Shown here piece after piece: positions 52,546-62,641 of a stretch of DNA of 64,000 bases. Made by a program: the position numbers and the translations under genes. The notes under the pieces are model-generated. The model was not told the origin of the DNA. It ran no database searches and worked only from the letters and a program-made list of their open reading frames with translations. This DNA is from Micromonospora trifolii (lineage in GTDB: Bacteria; Actinomycetota; Actinomycetes; Mycobacteriales; Micromonosporaceae): contig NZ_JAKKFD010000044.1 of assembly GCF_022229005.1 (NCBI RefSeq), positions 186,001 to 250,000 of the forward strand. The letters are read 5' to 3'. How positions within the stretch are numbered: the first letter of the stretch is position 1; every line of letters begins with the position of its first letter.

Positions 52546-53379
52546 ATGACCACCTGGTTGATAACCGGCTGCTCCAGCGGCCTGGGCCGCGCCCTCGCCG
52601 ACGCGGTTCTCGCCCGCGGCGACAACGCCGTCGTCACCGCCCGCGACGCGTCCACGGTCCAGGACCTCGCCGACGACCACCCCGGGAAGGCTCTGGCCAT
52701 TGCCCTGGACGTGACCGACCCCGCGCAGGCCACCGCCGCCGTTGAGCAGGCTGTGGACCGTTTTGGCAGCATCGACGTGCTGGTCAACAACGCCGGCTAC
52801 GGCTACCGCGCCGCGGTCGAGGAAGGCGACGACGCCGACGTGCAAAAGTTGTTCGCCACGAACTTCTTCGGCCCGGTCACCATGATCAAGGCGGTGCTTC
52901 CGGGCATGCGGACGCGGCGCAGCGGCACGATCGTGAACATCTCCTCGATCGGGGCGCGTTCCTTCAACCCCGGCTCCGGCTACTACTCCGCCAGCAAAGC
53001 AGCGCTCGAAGGCATGTCCGCCACGCTGCGCAAGGAGGTCGAGCCGCTCGGGATCAGGGTCACCACGGTCGAGCCCGGCGCCTTCCGCACCGACTTCGCC
53101 GGTCGCTCGCTGACCCAATCCGCCACGGTCATCGACGACTACACCGCTACCGCCGGCAAGCGTCGCAAGGAGAACGACAGCACCCACGGCACCCAACCCG
53201 GCGACCCGACCAAAGCCGCCACAGCCCTGATCACCGCCGTCGAAGCCGGACACCCACCGACCCTGCTTCTGCTCGGCTCGGACGCGGTGAAAGTCATCGG
53301 CGAGGCCCTCGACAGCCAACGCGCGGAACTCGAGGCCTGGCGGGAGCTGAGCGTCAGCACCGACTTCCCACGAGAGTGA
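52546..53379 (+). CDS. SDR family NAD(P)-dependent oxidoreductase
   Basis: 277 aa. LITGCSSGLGRALADAVLARG (residues 5-25), NNAGYGYRAAVEE, catalytic Ser in NISSIGARSFNPGSG, YSASKAALEGMS with Tyr and Lys. This is the SDR subgroup (with TGCSSGxG and NNAGYG) most often seen under XRE/MmyB or AraC regulators. TAGGAG at 52533-52538 is the ribosome binding site. Second gene of the 51491-53379 unit. Confidence 0.92.
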   Translation: MTTWLITGCSSGLGRALADAVLARGDNAVVTARDASTVQDLADDHPGKALAIALDVTDPAQATAAVEQAVDRFGSIDVLVNNAGYGYRAAVEEGDDADVQKLFATNFFGPVTMIKAVLPGMRTRRSGTIVNISSIGARSFNPGSGYYSASKAALEGMSATLRKEVEPLGIRVTTVEPGAFRTDFAGRSLTQSATVIDDYTATAGKRRKENDSTHGTQPGDPTKAATALITAVEAGHPPTLLLLGSDAVKVIGEALDSQRAELEAWRELSVSTDFPRE

Positions 53380-53456
53380 CGCCGACGACGGTCACGAGCA
53401 CTCGCCGCACCATCGCTGACCGACCGGTCCCCGGCTCGAACCTGCGCTGGGGGACT

Positions 53457-53488
53457 CTGCCCGTACCCCTTTCGGCAGAAACTCCCTG
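53457..53488 (+). promoter_or_regulatory. 32-bp regulon motif, site C
   Basis: Match with CGTACCCCTTTCGGCAGA and CTCCCTG. It lies 72 bp upstream of the DUF2255 gene start at 53561, same direction, and so heads the DUF2255/aldo-keto reductase operon. Confidence 0.7.
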
Positions 53489-53560
53489 TAACCGGAACAC
53501 CGATGTTTGCTGACACCAGGCTGGGTACGTCATTTGTCGGAAGGGCCTGGAGGAAGAGTT

Positions 53561-53959
53561 GTGGAACCCGAAGTTGTGACGACGTCCTGGACAGGCGAAG
53601 AGCTGGCCACCATCTGCCGCGCCGAGGAGCTGCAGCTCGCGTCACGGCGCAGCGACGGCACACTCAGCCGGTGGGTGACGATGTGGGTTGTCCGCGCCGG
53701 TGACGAGCTGTACGTCCGCTCGGCCCGCGGCCCGGCCAACGCCTGGTACGCCCGGGCTGTACGCGTCGGTGCGGGGTGTATCCGCGCCGGCGGCCTGGAA
53801 CGCGATGTGGTGTTCACCGAACCTGCCAACCCCGACGTCCAGGCCGCCATCGACGTTGCCTACCACGCCAAGTACGACCGGTACGGGCCCGCCATCGTGG
53901 GCTCCGTCGTGGGAGAGGAAGCGCACGGGGTCACCCTCCGCCTGCTCCCCCGATACTGA
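53561..53959 (+). CDS. DUF2255 family protein
   Basis: 132 aa from GTG 53561, ribosome binding site GGAGGAAG. WTGEELATICRAEELQLASRRSDGTLSRWVTMWVVRAGDELYVRSARGP is the family core, which has a split-barrel fold like flavin-binding pyridoxamine-oxidase relatives. DLERDVVF-type GGLERDVVFTEPAN and AIDVAYHAKYDRYG follow. Biochemical role unknown; usually found with oxidoreductases. First gene of an operon with the aldo/keto reductase 15 bp downstream. Confidence 0.85.
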   Translation: MEPEVVTTSWTGEELATICRAEELQLASRRSDGTLSRWVTMWVVRAGDELYVRSARGPANAWYARAVRVGAGCIRAGGLERDVVFTEPANPDVQAAIDVAYHAKYDRYGPAIVGSVVGEEAHGVTLRLLPRY

Positions 53960-53974
53960 GAGGAAACGCTTTTC

Positions 53975-54862
53975 ATGTCCACCGCTTCGCCGCTGACGCT
54001 GAACAACGGCGTCACGATTCCCCCCATCGGCTTCGGTGTCTTCCAGACCCCGCCGGACGAGACCCGCGACGCCGTCCAGGCGGCCCTGTCGACCGGCTAC
54101 CGGCACATCGACACCGCCGCCGCGTACGGCAACGAGCGCGAAGTCGCCGAGGCCATCGCCACGTCCGGCGTCGGCCGCTCCAAGGTCTTTCTCGAAACCA
54201 AGATCTGGATCAGCGACTACGGGTACGACGAGACCCTGCACGGCTTCGACAAAAGTGCTCGCAAGCTGGGCGTCAACCAGATCGACTTGCTCATCCTGCA
54301 CCAGGCGTTGCCGTCGGAGTTCGACAAGACCCTCGACGCGTACCGGGCGCTGGAGACACTGCTGGCCGACGGCAAGGTCCGCGCCATCGGCGTCAGCAAC
54401 TTCATGGTCGAGCACCTGACCCGGCTTCTCGACACGGCCACCGTCGTGCCGGCGGTGAATCAGATCGAGGTGCACCCGTACTTCCAACAGCGCGAGGTGC
54501 AGGCCTTCGGGGCCCAGCACGGCATCCTGTCGCAGGCGTGGTCGCCAATCGGCGGCATCACGTTCTACCGCGACGGCGAGCACACCAGCACGCTGCAGGA
54601 CCCGGTGATCGGTGAGATCGCCACGGCGCACGGCAAGACCCCCGCGCAGGTGATGCTGCGCTGGCACCTGCAGCAGGGCCGCTCGGCGATCCCGAAGTCG
54701 ACCAAGCCGGCCCGGATCGCGGAAAACTTCGATGTGTTCGACTTCGAGCTCACCGGCGAGCAGCTCGCCGCAATCGACGCCCTGGACACCGGCAAGCGCG
54801 GCGGCCCCGAGCCGGAGGCCATCACCCTCGAGAGCTTCGGCCGCGAGATCCCCGAAGCCTGA
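53975..54862 (+). CDS. Aldo/keto reductase (2,5-diketo-D-gluconate reductase-like)
   Basis: 295 aa. [24 protein letters not shown] is the standard AKR5-type opening. Catalytic tetrad: Asp/Tyr in [14 protein letters not shown], Lys in FLETKIWI, His in [13 protein letters not shown]. Cofactor end: [21 protein letters not shown]. The EAWSP motif is replaced by QAWSPIGG. Probably reduces small aldehydes or ketones with NADPH. Followed by a 13-bp-stem hairpin and another AKR gene. Confidence 0.92.
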   Translation: MSTASPLTLNNGVTIPPIGFGVFQTPPDETRDAVQAALSTGYRHIDTAAAYGNEREVAEAIATSGVGRSKVFLETKIWISDYGYDETLHGFDKSARKLGVNQIDLLILHQALPSEFDKTLDAYRALETLLADGKVRAIGVSNFMVEHLTRLLDTATVVPAVNQIEVHPYFQQREVQAFGAQHGILSQAWSPIGGITFYRDGEHTSTLQDPVIGEIATAHGKTPAQVMLRWHLQQGRSAIPKSTKPARIAENFDVFDFELTGEQLAAIDALDTGKRGGPEPEAITLESFGREIPEA

Positions 54863-54870
54863 TCCAACCG

Positions 54871-54900
54871 ACCCCGCTGCCCCGCCGGGGGCAGCGGGGT
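54871..54900 (+). terminator. Hairpin between the two aldo/keto reductase genes
   Basis: Perfect 13-bp stem ACCCCGCTGCCCC / GGGGCAGCGGGGT with loop GCCG, 9 bp after the stop. It may end the upstream transcript or attenuate into the next gene, which has its own GGAGGAACC ribosome binding site. Confidence 0.65.
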
Positions 54901-54929
54901 TCGACGCACCACGACACGGAGGAACCACC

Positions 54930-55913
<984 letters not shown>

Positions 55914-56502
55914 ACCGCGCTGGCTTAGCCCTTTAGAGCTGTCGTCTTGTCCGGCATCACTCAAGATCAGCTGAGAACACCCGGTCGGGGCTCAAGGCGT
56001 ACTCGGGACGCGGCCGCAGGACCTGCTCTTCGATGGCGACGCCGTGATGCAGCCCGAGCGCAGCGCCCCCTTCGGGCGATCTATTCGCGATGACTCGCCG
56101 CAGCTCGGGATTCACGTCGGCAGCCGAAGGCGAGTGATTTCACGCGACCGGGCCAGCCATTGTGCGGCCAGCCGCCGCGCCTCTAGTCGGGCCGTGTGTG
56201 AACTGCGGCAGGCTGGCTGGGCCCTTAGCCGCCGGTGCGGTCTCTTCCGCGCGTCAACGGTAGACCGTCATTCGGCTCGCCGAGCCGCCCATCGGCACCG
56301 ATCGCATTCTGAGCCGGCAGGCCGGCGGCTGCGGCATTGCTGCCCTACTCGCCGTGCTCGATCTTGACGCGATCGCCCTGGCGTGCCGCGTCCACTGGAG
56401 CCCGACGTGGCGCGCTGGTCATCGACTCCGGCGGTCTCGCGTGTAGCGCGGGAACGGTAGCGCTCGAGCTGGTCACGTCTGTTGGATCGGCGGCTCGACA
56501 GG
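55914..56502. other. 590-bp gap next to the integrase gene
   Basis: No gene, tRNA or clear repeat seen. Since the recombinase reads toward this gap, it is a place to look for an attachment site. Confidence 0.35.
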
Positions 56503-57537
56503 CTACGCCGATGGCCGTGGGCGCCCTTGCTGTTCGATGGCCATTGGGGGTGGGTGACCGGTGAGGGCGCTTAGAGCGGCGGCGACGGCGCGGAGGTCAG
56601 CTTTGATATAGGTGGTGGTGGCGGGTCCGCAGCGGTCGGTATGTTCGGCGTAGGCGCGGGCCACACCGTAGCCGGAGTGGCGTTCGACCCAGGTCAGGGT
56701 GGTGTGGCGCAGCCAGTGCGTGGTGATTCCCTGGGCGGCGACCCACGGTAACTGTCGGCCGATGCGTTTCCACAACAGGTCGTAGCGCCGATAGGTGGCG
56801 GGTCGGCCATTGCGGTAGCGCAGCAGCGCGTCGGTCGGTGCGACGGCGCCGCGGGCTCGGGCGTGATCGTCCAGTCGGCTGGCGAGCATCGGTGTGATGG
56901 GCTGCCAGCGTTGCGTGCCGCCCTTCTCGCGCAGCCTGATGAGCGCGTGGTCGGCGTCCAGGTCGGTCAGGCGCAGCGCGAGCGCGCCGGCGCGTCGGCA
57001 GGCCGTTTCGGTGTGCAGGCGCAGCAGTAGGGCGTCGAGCACGATGTCGTGGCCGCCGCTGCGGGCGGCGGCGTTGATGTCGGACAGTTCGTCAGGGGTG
57101 AGAGCACGGCGAGTGTTGGGCAGCCGGCGAGGTTTGCGGACCCGGTAGGCAGGGCTGTCCACGATGGTCAGATAACCGTCGTCGATGGCGCGGTTGTAGA
57201 AGGCGCGGGCTGCGGCGATGAGGTGCTCGCCGGCGTGCCGGCCGTTTCGGGAGTTGCGGCGAGGGCGGGCGCCTACGGCGGCCTGTCGCATGAGGGCTTC
57301 GATGTCGCTGGCCCGCACTGCGTCGATGCGCCGATCGCCGTAGGCCGCGGCCATTCGTCGCCAAGAGCTGCCGTAGGTGCGTCGGGTGGCCGGGCTCGCC
57401 GCCGCGATAACAGCAGGAAGGTACTCGGCGACTGTCGGCATGGCGGGCCGGTTACTGTCGGTAAGGCCGGCGGCAGTGACGCCCAGGTGCTTGAGCAGCG
57501 CCCGGGCGGTGGCGACACGGTCGGGATCCGTGGTCAT
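56503..57537 (-). CDS. Tyrosine-type site-specific recombinase (integrase)
   Basis: 344 aa from ATG 57537. N-terminal SAM-like core-binding domain (TVAEYLPAVIAAASPATRRTYGSSWRRM, about residues 34-130) and catalytic domain with Arg in HTETACRRAGALALRLTDLD, Lys in REKGGTQRWQPI, H-x-x-R in THWLRHTTLTWVERHSG and His/Tyr near AYAEHT...TTTYIKAD. All active-site positions are present (R in the first block is inside CRRAGAL rather than the usual TGxRxSE). ATGA overlap with a small upstream gene. This marks a mobile or formerly mobile island next to the biosynthetic genes. Confidence 0.88.
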   Translation of the reverse strand: MTTDPDRVATARALLKHLGVTAAGLTDSNRPAMPTVAEYLPAVIAAASPATRRTYGSSWRRMAAAYGDRRIDAVRASDIEALMRQAAVGARPRRNSRNGRHAGEHLIAAARAFYNRAIDDGYLTIVDSPAYRVRKPRRLPNTRRALTPDELSDINAAARSGGHDIVLDALLLRLHTETACRRAGALALRLTDLDADHALIRLREKGGTQRWQPITPMLASRLDDHARARGAVAPTDALLRYRNGRPATYRRYDLLWKRIGRQLPWVAAQGITTHWLRHTTLTWVERHSGYGVARAYAEHTDRCGPATTTYIKADLRAVAAALSALTGHPPPMAIEQQGRPRPSA

Positions 57538-57989
57538 GAGGGCTCTCCGAGGATGCGGGCGTGCAGGTCGGCCAGGACCGCCGCGATGGTGTTTGGGCGG
57601 GGCAGGGCAGCCAGAAGCACGGGTTCGCCGGGAGCGATGCCGCACAGGTGTCGGGCGGCGGCCGGTAGGGGCAGCTCCTCGCGGGCGCCCACTTCGTGCG
57701 CGCCATCGGCGGCCGGGGTGATCAGGATTGCGCCGGTCACGACGTCGACATGCAGCGTGAGGCCCGGTGTCCAGCCCAACGCCCGCAGAAGCGCACGAGC
57801 AGTGACGCGGCCCGCGGCGTCGGGGCGCGCCACGTCGAACAGCAGGCGGCCATCGCCACTGGGGGCGGCAGGCGTGGGCAATGTCGGCAGCGGCGCCGGC
57901 TCCGGTACCGCGACGGGCAGCGGGGTTGGCACGAGGGCCTCGACGAGCTGTTCGTCGGGCTGGCGGGGACGCGGGCGGCCGGGACTCAC
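57534..57989 (-). CDS. Small AbrB/SpoVT-like protein coupled to the integrase
   Basis: 151 aa. A Pro/Ala-rich N-terminus (about 1-45: ALVPTPLPVAVPEPAPLPT) is followed by a compact domain: DVARPDAAGRVTARALLRAL, GLTLHVDVVTGAILI, VGAREELPLPAAARHLCGI and PGEPVLLAALPRPNTIAAV. The last part, LPLPAAARHLCGIAPGEPVLL, resembles the AbrB-type swapped-hairpin (xLPxxxRxxxGIxxGxxVxL). Overlaps the recombinase start by ATGA, so it may regulate or assist excision. Family by resemblance only. Confidence 0.75.
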   Translation of the reverse strand: MSPGRPRPRQPDEQLVEALVPTPLPVAVPEPAPLPTLPTPAAPSGDGRLLFDVARPDAAGRVTARALLRALGWTPGLTLHVDVVTGAILITPAADGAHEVGAREELPLPAAARHLCGIAPGEPVLLAALPRPNTIAAVLADLHARILGEPS

Positions 57990-58848
57990 CTAGGCCCCCC
58001 GCCAGGGCGGACACAGCGGTGTCAGCGCAGGTGGAAGACACTCCCGGCGCCTGGTTGCAAAGATGCCACGTACCGGTTCTCGCCCCCACGCGAGGGGAGT
58101 TGATCTCGCGTGGATATCCACGAACTCTGGTGTCCGAGAGGCGACACGACCCGTTGCCCCACCGCCGATGACGCTCAGCGCAACTCTGAAGCTCGCGCAT
58201 CATCACCCGGCGCAGCCGGAGCGCTGAACCGGTCCCGCGACGCACGAGGCATTGCAGCTTCGGCAGGCCCCGGACGGTGAGCGCGTGCCCGTGCCCATTA
58301 GCCAGCGCCGCGGCGAATACAGCCCGCTGGTCGGCGGGAGTTCGGCGTCGTTCAGCAACGCCTGTGCAGCTCGAGTCTCCGCCAGCGCGGCCTCGAGCTG
58401 GCCCAACTCAAGCAGCGCTGGCGGGTGAGTGAGCAACCAACGCGGTCGGTCGGAGCGGCCTTCTGCCAGCTCGGACCGGTCAGCGCCTCGCGCGTACCCG
58501 ATCTCGTCTGAAGTAGCAGGGCCGTGGTGATGAGTCGAGGTGGGCCCACACACGGCCAAGGGGATCAGCCACACCATGCGGCCGCATGGTGTGAAACCAC
58601 AATAGGTTGAGCGCGACCCGCATGATCTCGCACGCTTTCGGACACTCGCGTACAGCCCCTTCCGTTGACGCTGCTCGCCGCCGGATGTCAAGGTCGACGG
58701 TGTTCCGAACACCAATCCGGAGCAACGGGGGAGGTGAAGAGAATGGTGAAGAACGACTGCGCTGGCTGAGTCCCGGCAGAAACCATGCTCGTAGGGTCGG
58801 GGCGGCCGGTGCGACAGCCGCGACCGCCCCGATTCCTGTGGAGATATC
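57990..58848. other. 860-bp gap upstream of the biosynthetic operon
   Basis: No intact gene. A minus-strand stretch near 58345-58430 reads like one TPR helix pair (LLELGQLEAALAETRAAQAL) and may be a scar. The notable feature is the 24-bp palindrome at 58570-58593. A GGAG sequence at 58839-58842 is the ribosome binding site of the first biosynthetic gene. Confidence 0.4.
58570..58593. promoter_or_regulatory. Perfect 24-bp palindrome
   Basis: Each half is CACACCATGCGG or its complement; all 12 pairs match and there is no spacer. It is about 255 bp upstream of the biosynthetic operon and could be a dimeric regulator site. A hairpin is less likely because no loop is left. Confidence 0.55.
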
Positions 58849-60075
58849 GTGGTGGCTGGGAACGTTGAGAACATCCATCCGCTGACTATGGGGCAGTTGT
58901 CGCTATGGCAGGACGCCGTGCGTCGCCCCGCCAGTCAGCGCTGGGAATCAAATATGAACCCGATCTGGGCAGTGCCACCAGGCATGGGCACGGATGAAGT
59001 CAGGTGGGCACTTGCCGCGCTTGCGGAACGGCATGAGTCCCTACGGACGCGTTACGTTAGGGACGGCGGCTCCAGTGACGTCCGTCAGGTTGTTGCCGCC
59101 TCCGCTCCAGCCGCTTACCAAGGAACGGTTGAGCAGGAACAGTGGTCGGCAATGGCTGCCGAGCAGCTTCGGCTTCCGTTCGACCTGACCGAGCAGGCGC
59201 CGTGGCGGGCCTGGGCGGTCCAGAAGAACGGATTGACGTGCCAGGTCCAGCTGGTTATCCACCACCTTGCCGCCGACGGCGCGGCCCTGACGGTCCTTCA
59301 GCAGGACTTCCAGTCACTGATCGAATCGCGACAGGCAATGCGGCCGGCCCCCACGCCCCGAGGGCTGGCCGCACGTCAAAGAGAACCGGTATACGTAGCG
59401 AGGCTCGCGGCTGCCGCCGAGTATCGTGAACAGACGATCGCTGCCGCGCCACAGGAGGCGGGGATTGTGCGCCAGGGCCTTTTGCGGGCCTGCGCACATA
59501 CTGGGATCTCCTTCAATCTTGCGCGGCAAACAGCACAGAAACTGGAAGTAACGTTACCCAATCTGCTTCTCGCGGCCTACTCGCGCGCTCTCGCCGGCGC
59601 GGCCGGGGCAGACCCACCCCTGCTGTGCCTGCTGTCCGCGAACCGGCTGGAGCCATCGGTACGAAACCTTGTCTCATCGATGACGCAGTGGGTTCCGGTC
59701 CGCGGCGCCGGAGACCCGGGACGCCCGTTCGCTGCCGTTGCCGCCGATGTCAACATCAACGCGATACGCGCCCTTCAGCACGGGATCGTCGACCCCGCTG
59801 CGGTCGCGCCACTGGACCTCGACCGGGGATGCTTCTTCACGTTCGTCCCGCCGCCACCCGGAACTGGTGCCGCGGCCGGTGGTGCTCTTGGACATAGCCG
59901 GATTGAGTGGTTGCCGCCACGAGGACGCAGCGGTCCGAGCTTCTACCTCATTGCCAGCGTCTTCCCTGAGGTCAGTCTGACCCTTCGTGTCATGCGATCG
60001 GGTTACGAGCGGGAGGATCTGGAGAGATTGCTGAGTTCGATGACGGCGATATTGCGGCAAGGGGCGGCGCGATGA
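58849..60075 (+). CDS. Free-standing condensation-like enzyme 1
   Basis: 408 aa, GTG start (a second GTG follows at 58852). N-terminal half: HPLTMGQLSLWQDAVRR (C1-like motif), ALAERHESLRTRYV (C2-like), and HHLAADG at residues 138-144, the intact HHxxxDG catalytic motif with the second His and Asp. The C-terminal half has TLPNLLLAAYSRALAGAAG and SMTQWVPVRG, comparable to C4/C5, but the DFGWG-like latch is not evident. It is about 40 residues shorter than an NRPS C domain and not fused to any carrier or adenylation domain. Expected to form an ester or amide with carrier-bound substrate. First gene of the operon; ATGA overlap with the next. Confidence 0.85.
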   Translation: MVAGNVENIHPLTMGQLSLWQDAVRRPASQRWESNMNPIWAVPPGMGTDEVRWALAALAERHESLRTRYVRDGGSSDVRQVVAASAPAAYQGTVEQEQWSAMAAEQLRLPFDLTEQAPWRAWAVQKNGLTCQVQLVIHHLAADGAALTVLQQDFQSLIESRQAMRPAPTPRGLAARQREPVYVARLAAAAEYREQTIAAAPQEAGIVRQGLLRACAHTGISFNLARQTAQKLEVTLPNLLLAAYSRALAGAAGADPPLLCLLSANRLEPSVRNLVSSMTQWVPVRGAGDPGRPFAAVAADVNINAIRALQHGIVDPAAVAPLDLDRGCFFTFVPPPPGTGAAAGGALGHSRIEWLPPRGRSGPSFYLIASVFPEVSLTLRVMRSGYEREDLERLLSSMTAILRQGAAR

Positions 60076-61337
60076 GTCGGAGCCTGTGGCGTCACCGCGA
60101 TTTTATGGTGCTCTGGTCGGGGCGGACGTTGAGCGAAACCGGCGATGCGATCTCGTTGCTCGCCATTCCTCTACTTGCTGTAACCGTTCTTGAGGCGAGC
60201 GCGTTGGAGGCCGGCGTGCTAACCGCGACGAGGATGGTCGCCTATCTGTTGATTTCACTGCCGGCCGGGGTCTGGGTAGACCGCTGGCCGAAGCGAATGA
60301 TAATGATCATTTGCCATCTTCTGCGGGGCGGGCTGGTGGCCACGGTCGCCGTGGGCGCTTGGTCGGGCTGGGTCACGATGGCGCAGCTTTGGATTGTGGC
60401 GTTGCTTTCGGGCGTGTGCACGGTGCTCTACGAAACCGCTCACCACAGTCTGGTGCCGACGATCGTGCCGCCTGACCAATTGCTTGATGCCAACGGGAAA
60501 ATGAGCACGACCTATTCGGTTTCGATGATCGCCGGGTACAGTGTCGGCGGCGCGCTCATTTCGATGTTGGGCGTGGCAAGAACGGTGGGGTTGGATGCCT
60601 TGGCCTACCTTGGCAATGCCTTATCGCTGCTGTTGATTCGTCGAGATGAGCCGGCGCGGGCTGTGGCGCGCAAACGGCATTTCCGTCGAGAGTTGGCCGA
60701 GGGATTCTCGTTTGTGTTCCGTCATCCCATTATGCCGAGGTTGGTTGCGGCGGCGGCGACCCTGAATCTGTTCAGCCAGATGATTTTCGCTCTCTCGGTG
60801 CTGTATCTGGTGCGGGTTCTGCAGCTGTCCGAGGGTCAGGTCGCGCTGACTCTCGCCTTGGTCACCATCGGTGGCATCAGTGGGGGGCTGGTATCGGGAC
60901 GATTGGCCCGTGTAATGGGCTCGGCGAGGATCATCTGGGCTGCACCAATCGGCCTGGGCTGGCTGGTCCTGCTCGTCCCCGCGTCGCGGCCGGGCTGGGG
61001 CATGGCGACCTACACCCTCGGCATGGCGGCACTCAGCGCACTGTTCGCCATCTACAACGCCGCATCGATCAGTTACCGCCAACGGGTCTGCCCACCGGAA
61101 CTGCTCGGACGAATGACGGCTTCCGTGCGGTGGGTCATCTTCGGGGTGATGCCGTTGGGCGCGCTCCTGGGCGGCGCGCTGGGCTCCTGGATCGGCGTCC
61201 GTCCGACCCTGTGGATCGCCGCAGCCGGAGTGTGGGCCTCAGGACTGTGGGTGCTTCTCTCACCTCTGCGCTGGATGCGCGACCTGCCCGCTGATGCCGC
61301 CGGAATGCGGAACGAGGAGGCGATACACGTTGGCTGA
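60072..61337 (+). CDS. MFS exporter of the biosynthetic cluster
   Basis: 421 aa, about 12 membrane helices. SLWRHRDFMVLWSGRTLSETGDAISLLAIPLL is the typical start of DHA3/EntS-like MFS exporters, followed by PAGVWVDRWPKRMIM (motif A, loop 2-3) and LGRMTASVRWVIFGVMPLGALLGG in the second half. Base composition is visibly lower in GC than the rest of the window, with several TTG, ATT and CAT codons. Overlaps both neighbours, so it is part of the operon and probably exports the product or gives self-resistance. Confidence 0.9.
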   Translation: MSRSLWRHRDFMVLWSGRTLSETGDAISLLAIPLLAVTVLEASALEAGVLTATRMVAYLLISLPAGVWVDRWPKRMIMIICHLLRGGLVATVAVGAWSGWVTMAQLWIVALLSGVCTVLYETAHHSLVPTIVPPDQLLDANGKMSTTYSVSMIAGYSVGGALISMLGVARTVGLDALAYLGNALSLLLIRRDEPARAVARKRHFRRELAEGFSFVFRHPIMPRLVAAAATLNLFSQMIFALSVLYLVRVLQLSEGQVALTLALVTIGGISGGLVSGRLARVMGSARIIWAAPIGLGWLVLLVPASRPGWGMATYTLGMAALSALFAIYNAASISYRQRVCPPELLGRMTASVRWVIFGVMPLGALLGGALGSWIGVRPTLWIAAAGVWASGLWVLLSPLRWMRDLPADAAGMRNEEAIHVG

Positions 61338-62427
61338 CATGCCCTACGGACAGCGGATTCTCGCGTGGGCCGGCAGCGGGATTCCCGCTGAGCGATTCGT
61401 CGCCATTGCCGGAGTGCGGCTGCCGGAGAAGCCGGATCTCGACTGGATGCAAGGCCGCCTCGACACCGCCGTGTGCCAGCATCCCGTGCTCGGCGCCGGC
61501 CCGGTGCCACTGGCGGAAGTAGACGATGTCTGGGCGGCGGCGTCGGCGGCAAGCTATCCGCCGGAGTCGCCGTGCCTACTCTGGGCGTACGTGAACGACT
61601 GTGAACTACTGCTCGTGGCGCACCACACGGTGTCCGACCCCTGGTCGATGCGTGTCCTGATTTGTGACGTGCTCGAGGGGGACGACACTCCGGGTCCGTC
61701 CTACCGACACGAGGTGTCGGTGAAGCAGCTCAAAAGGATGCCCCGAGCCGTCCCGTTCTGGGAGCAGGCGCTCGCCGATGTCCCAACCTTGAGCACGGAC
61801 GGTGGCTCCGGCGAGCCCGAGATCACACGAGAGCTGCGGATCAGGACCGATATCACGCGGGCCCAGGCGGATGTTGTCGGCCGTGCGGCGCGAAGCACCG
61901 CGTTCGTGGTGCTGTTCGCCGCATTCGCCCATGCTCTTCAGCCGCTGAGCGCAGGCCGAGATCTGCTCATCCCGGTGCTGACCTACGGGCGCGACCGGTC
62001 CGAGTGGGACACCGTGGGCCTCTACATGAACGTGTTGCCTGTGCGGCTGACGACAACGGACCTGCCCGCTGTGCAGCGGGCCTTTATTGCGGCCTACGCG
62101 CAGGAAATTCCCTTCCCGGTGCTCGTGGAGACGATGCCTGCTGCCGGCGCCCTCTTCGCCCGCGGTGGCCCTGCCCTGGCTCAGTTCGAGGTGATACAGG
62201 TTCCGGCTGACGACAGCATTGAGCCCCTCACCATTCCCGCCGGTCTGGGTCTCGGCGGACCGATACTGCCCGTCAACGGGCTCGCCTTCTGGCTGGAACT
62301 CGGATACGGCGGCGTCTACACCGTGTGCCTGCGCTACCGGGATGATCTTTATCGCGAATCTGGGATGCGGGCCCTCGTTCAGCGGTTCGTCGACACGTGG
62401 GGAGACCTTTATGCAGCAGCGAGCTGA
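61330..62427 (+). CDS. Free-standing condensation-like enzyme 2, TTG start
   Basis: 365 aa from TTG 61330. GAGGAGG at 61314-61320 stands 9 nt before this TTG, but 18 nt before the first ATG (61339). The condensation motif is HHTVSDP at residues 98-104: both His and the Asp are kept, but the usual Gly is Pro. TRAQADVVGRAARSTAFVVLFAAFAHALQPL and LIPVLTYGRDRSEWDTVGLYMNVLPVRL match C4 and C5 (VGxFxNxLPxR). It is shorter than NRPS C domains, with the N-terminal lobe reduced by about 40 residues. It overlaps both neighbours (8 bp and 17 bp). Confidence 0.85.
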   Translation: MADMPYGQRILAWAGSGIPAERFVAIAGVRLPEKPDLDWMQGRLDTAVCQHPVLGAGPVPLAEVDDVWAAASAASYPPESPCLLWAYVNDCELLLVAHHTVSDPWSMRVLICDVLEGDDTPGPSYRHEVSVKQLKRMPRAVPFWEQALADVPTLSTDGGSGEPEITRELRIRTDITRAQADVVGRAARSTAFVVLFAAFAHALQPLSAGRDLLIPVLTYGRDRSEWDTVGLYMNVLPVRLTTTDLPAVQRAFIAAYAQEIPFPVLVETMPAAGALFARGGPALAQFEVIQVPADDSIEPLTIPAGLGLGGPILPVNGLAFWLELGYGGVYTVCLRYRDDLYRESGMRALVQRFVDTWGDLYAAAS

Positions 62428-62641
62428 GCTCCAGGGCCGCCTGATCGAGCTGTGGAGCGAGAAACTAGGTGTTCCGACGGTCACCGTCGAGGACAACTTC
62501 TTCGCCCTCGGCGGCGACTCCCTTCTGGCCGCGGACCTGCTGATGGACATCTACGAAGAGTTCGGCATAGAGATCGACGCGGCGGTTCTGTTCCTCAAGC
62601 CCACTATCGCCGATCTTCTGCAGGAGGTCTCGGCGGTATGA
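62411..62641 (+). CDS. Discrete carrier protein (PCP/ACP)
   Basis: 76 aa. LIELWSEKLGVPTVTVEDNFFALGGDSLLAADLLMDI: the GGDSL motif with Ser37 as the phosphopantetheine site, in the GGDS form typical of peptidyl carrier proteins. The last helix is FLKPTIADLLQEV. Starts 17 bp inside the preceding condensation gene and ends ATGA with the P450 gene. It is the only carrier protein in the window, so it probably holds the substrate for the P450 and both condensation-like enzymes. Confidence 0.93.
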   Translation: MQQRAELQGRLIELWSEKLGVPTVTVEDNFFALGGDSLLAADLLMDIYEEFGIEIDAAVLFLKPTIADLLQEVSAV

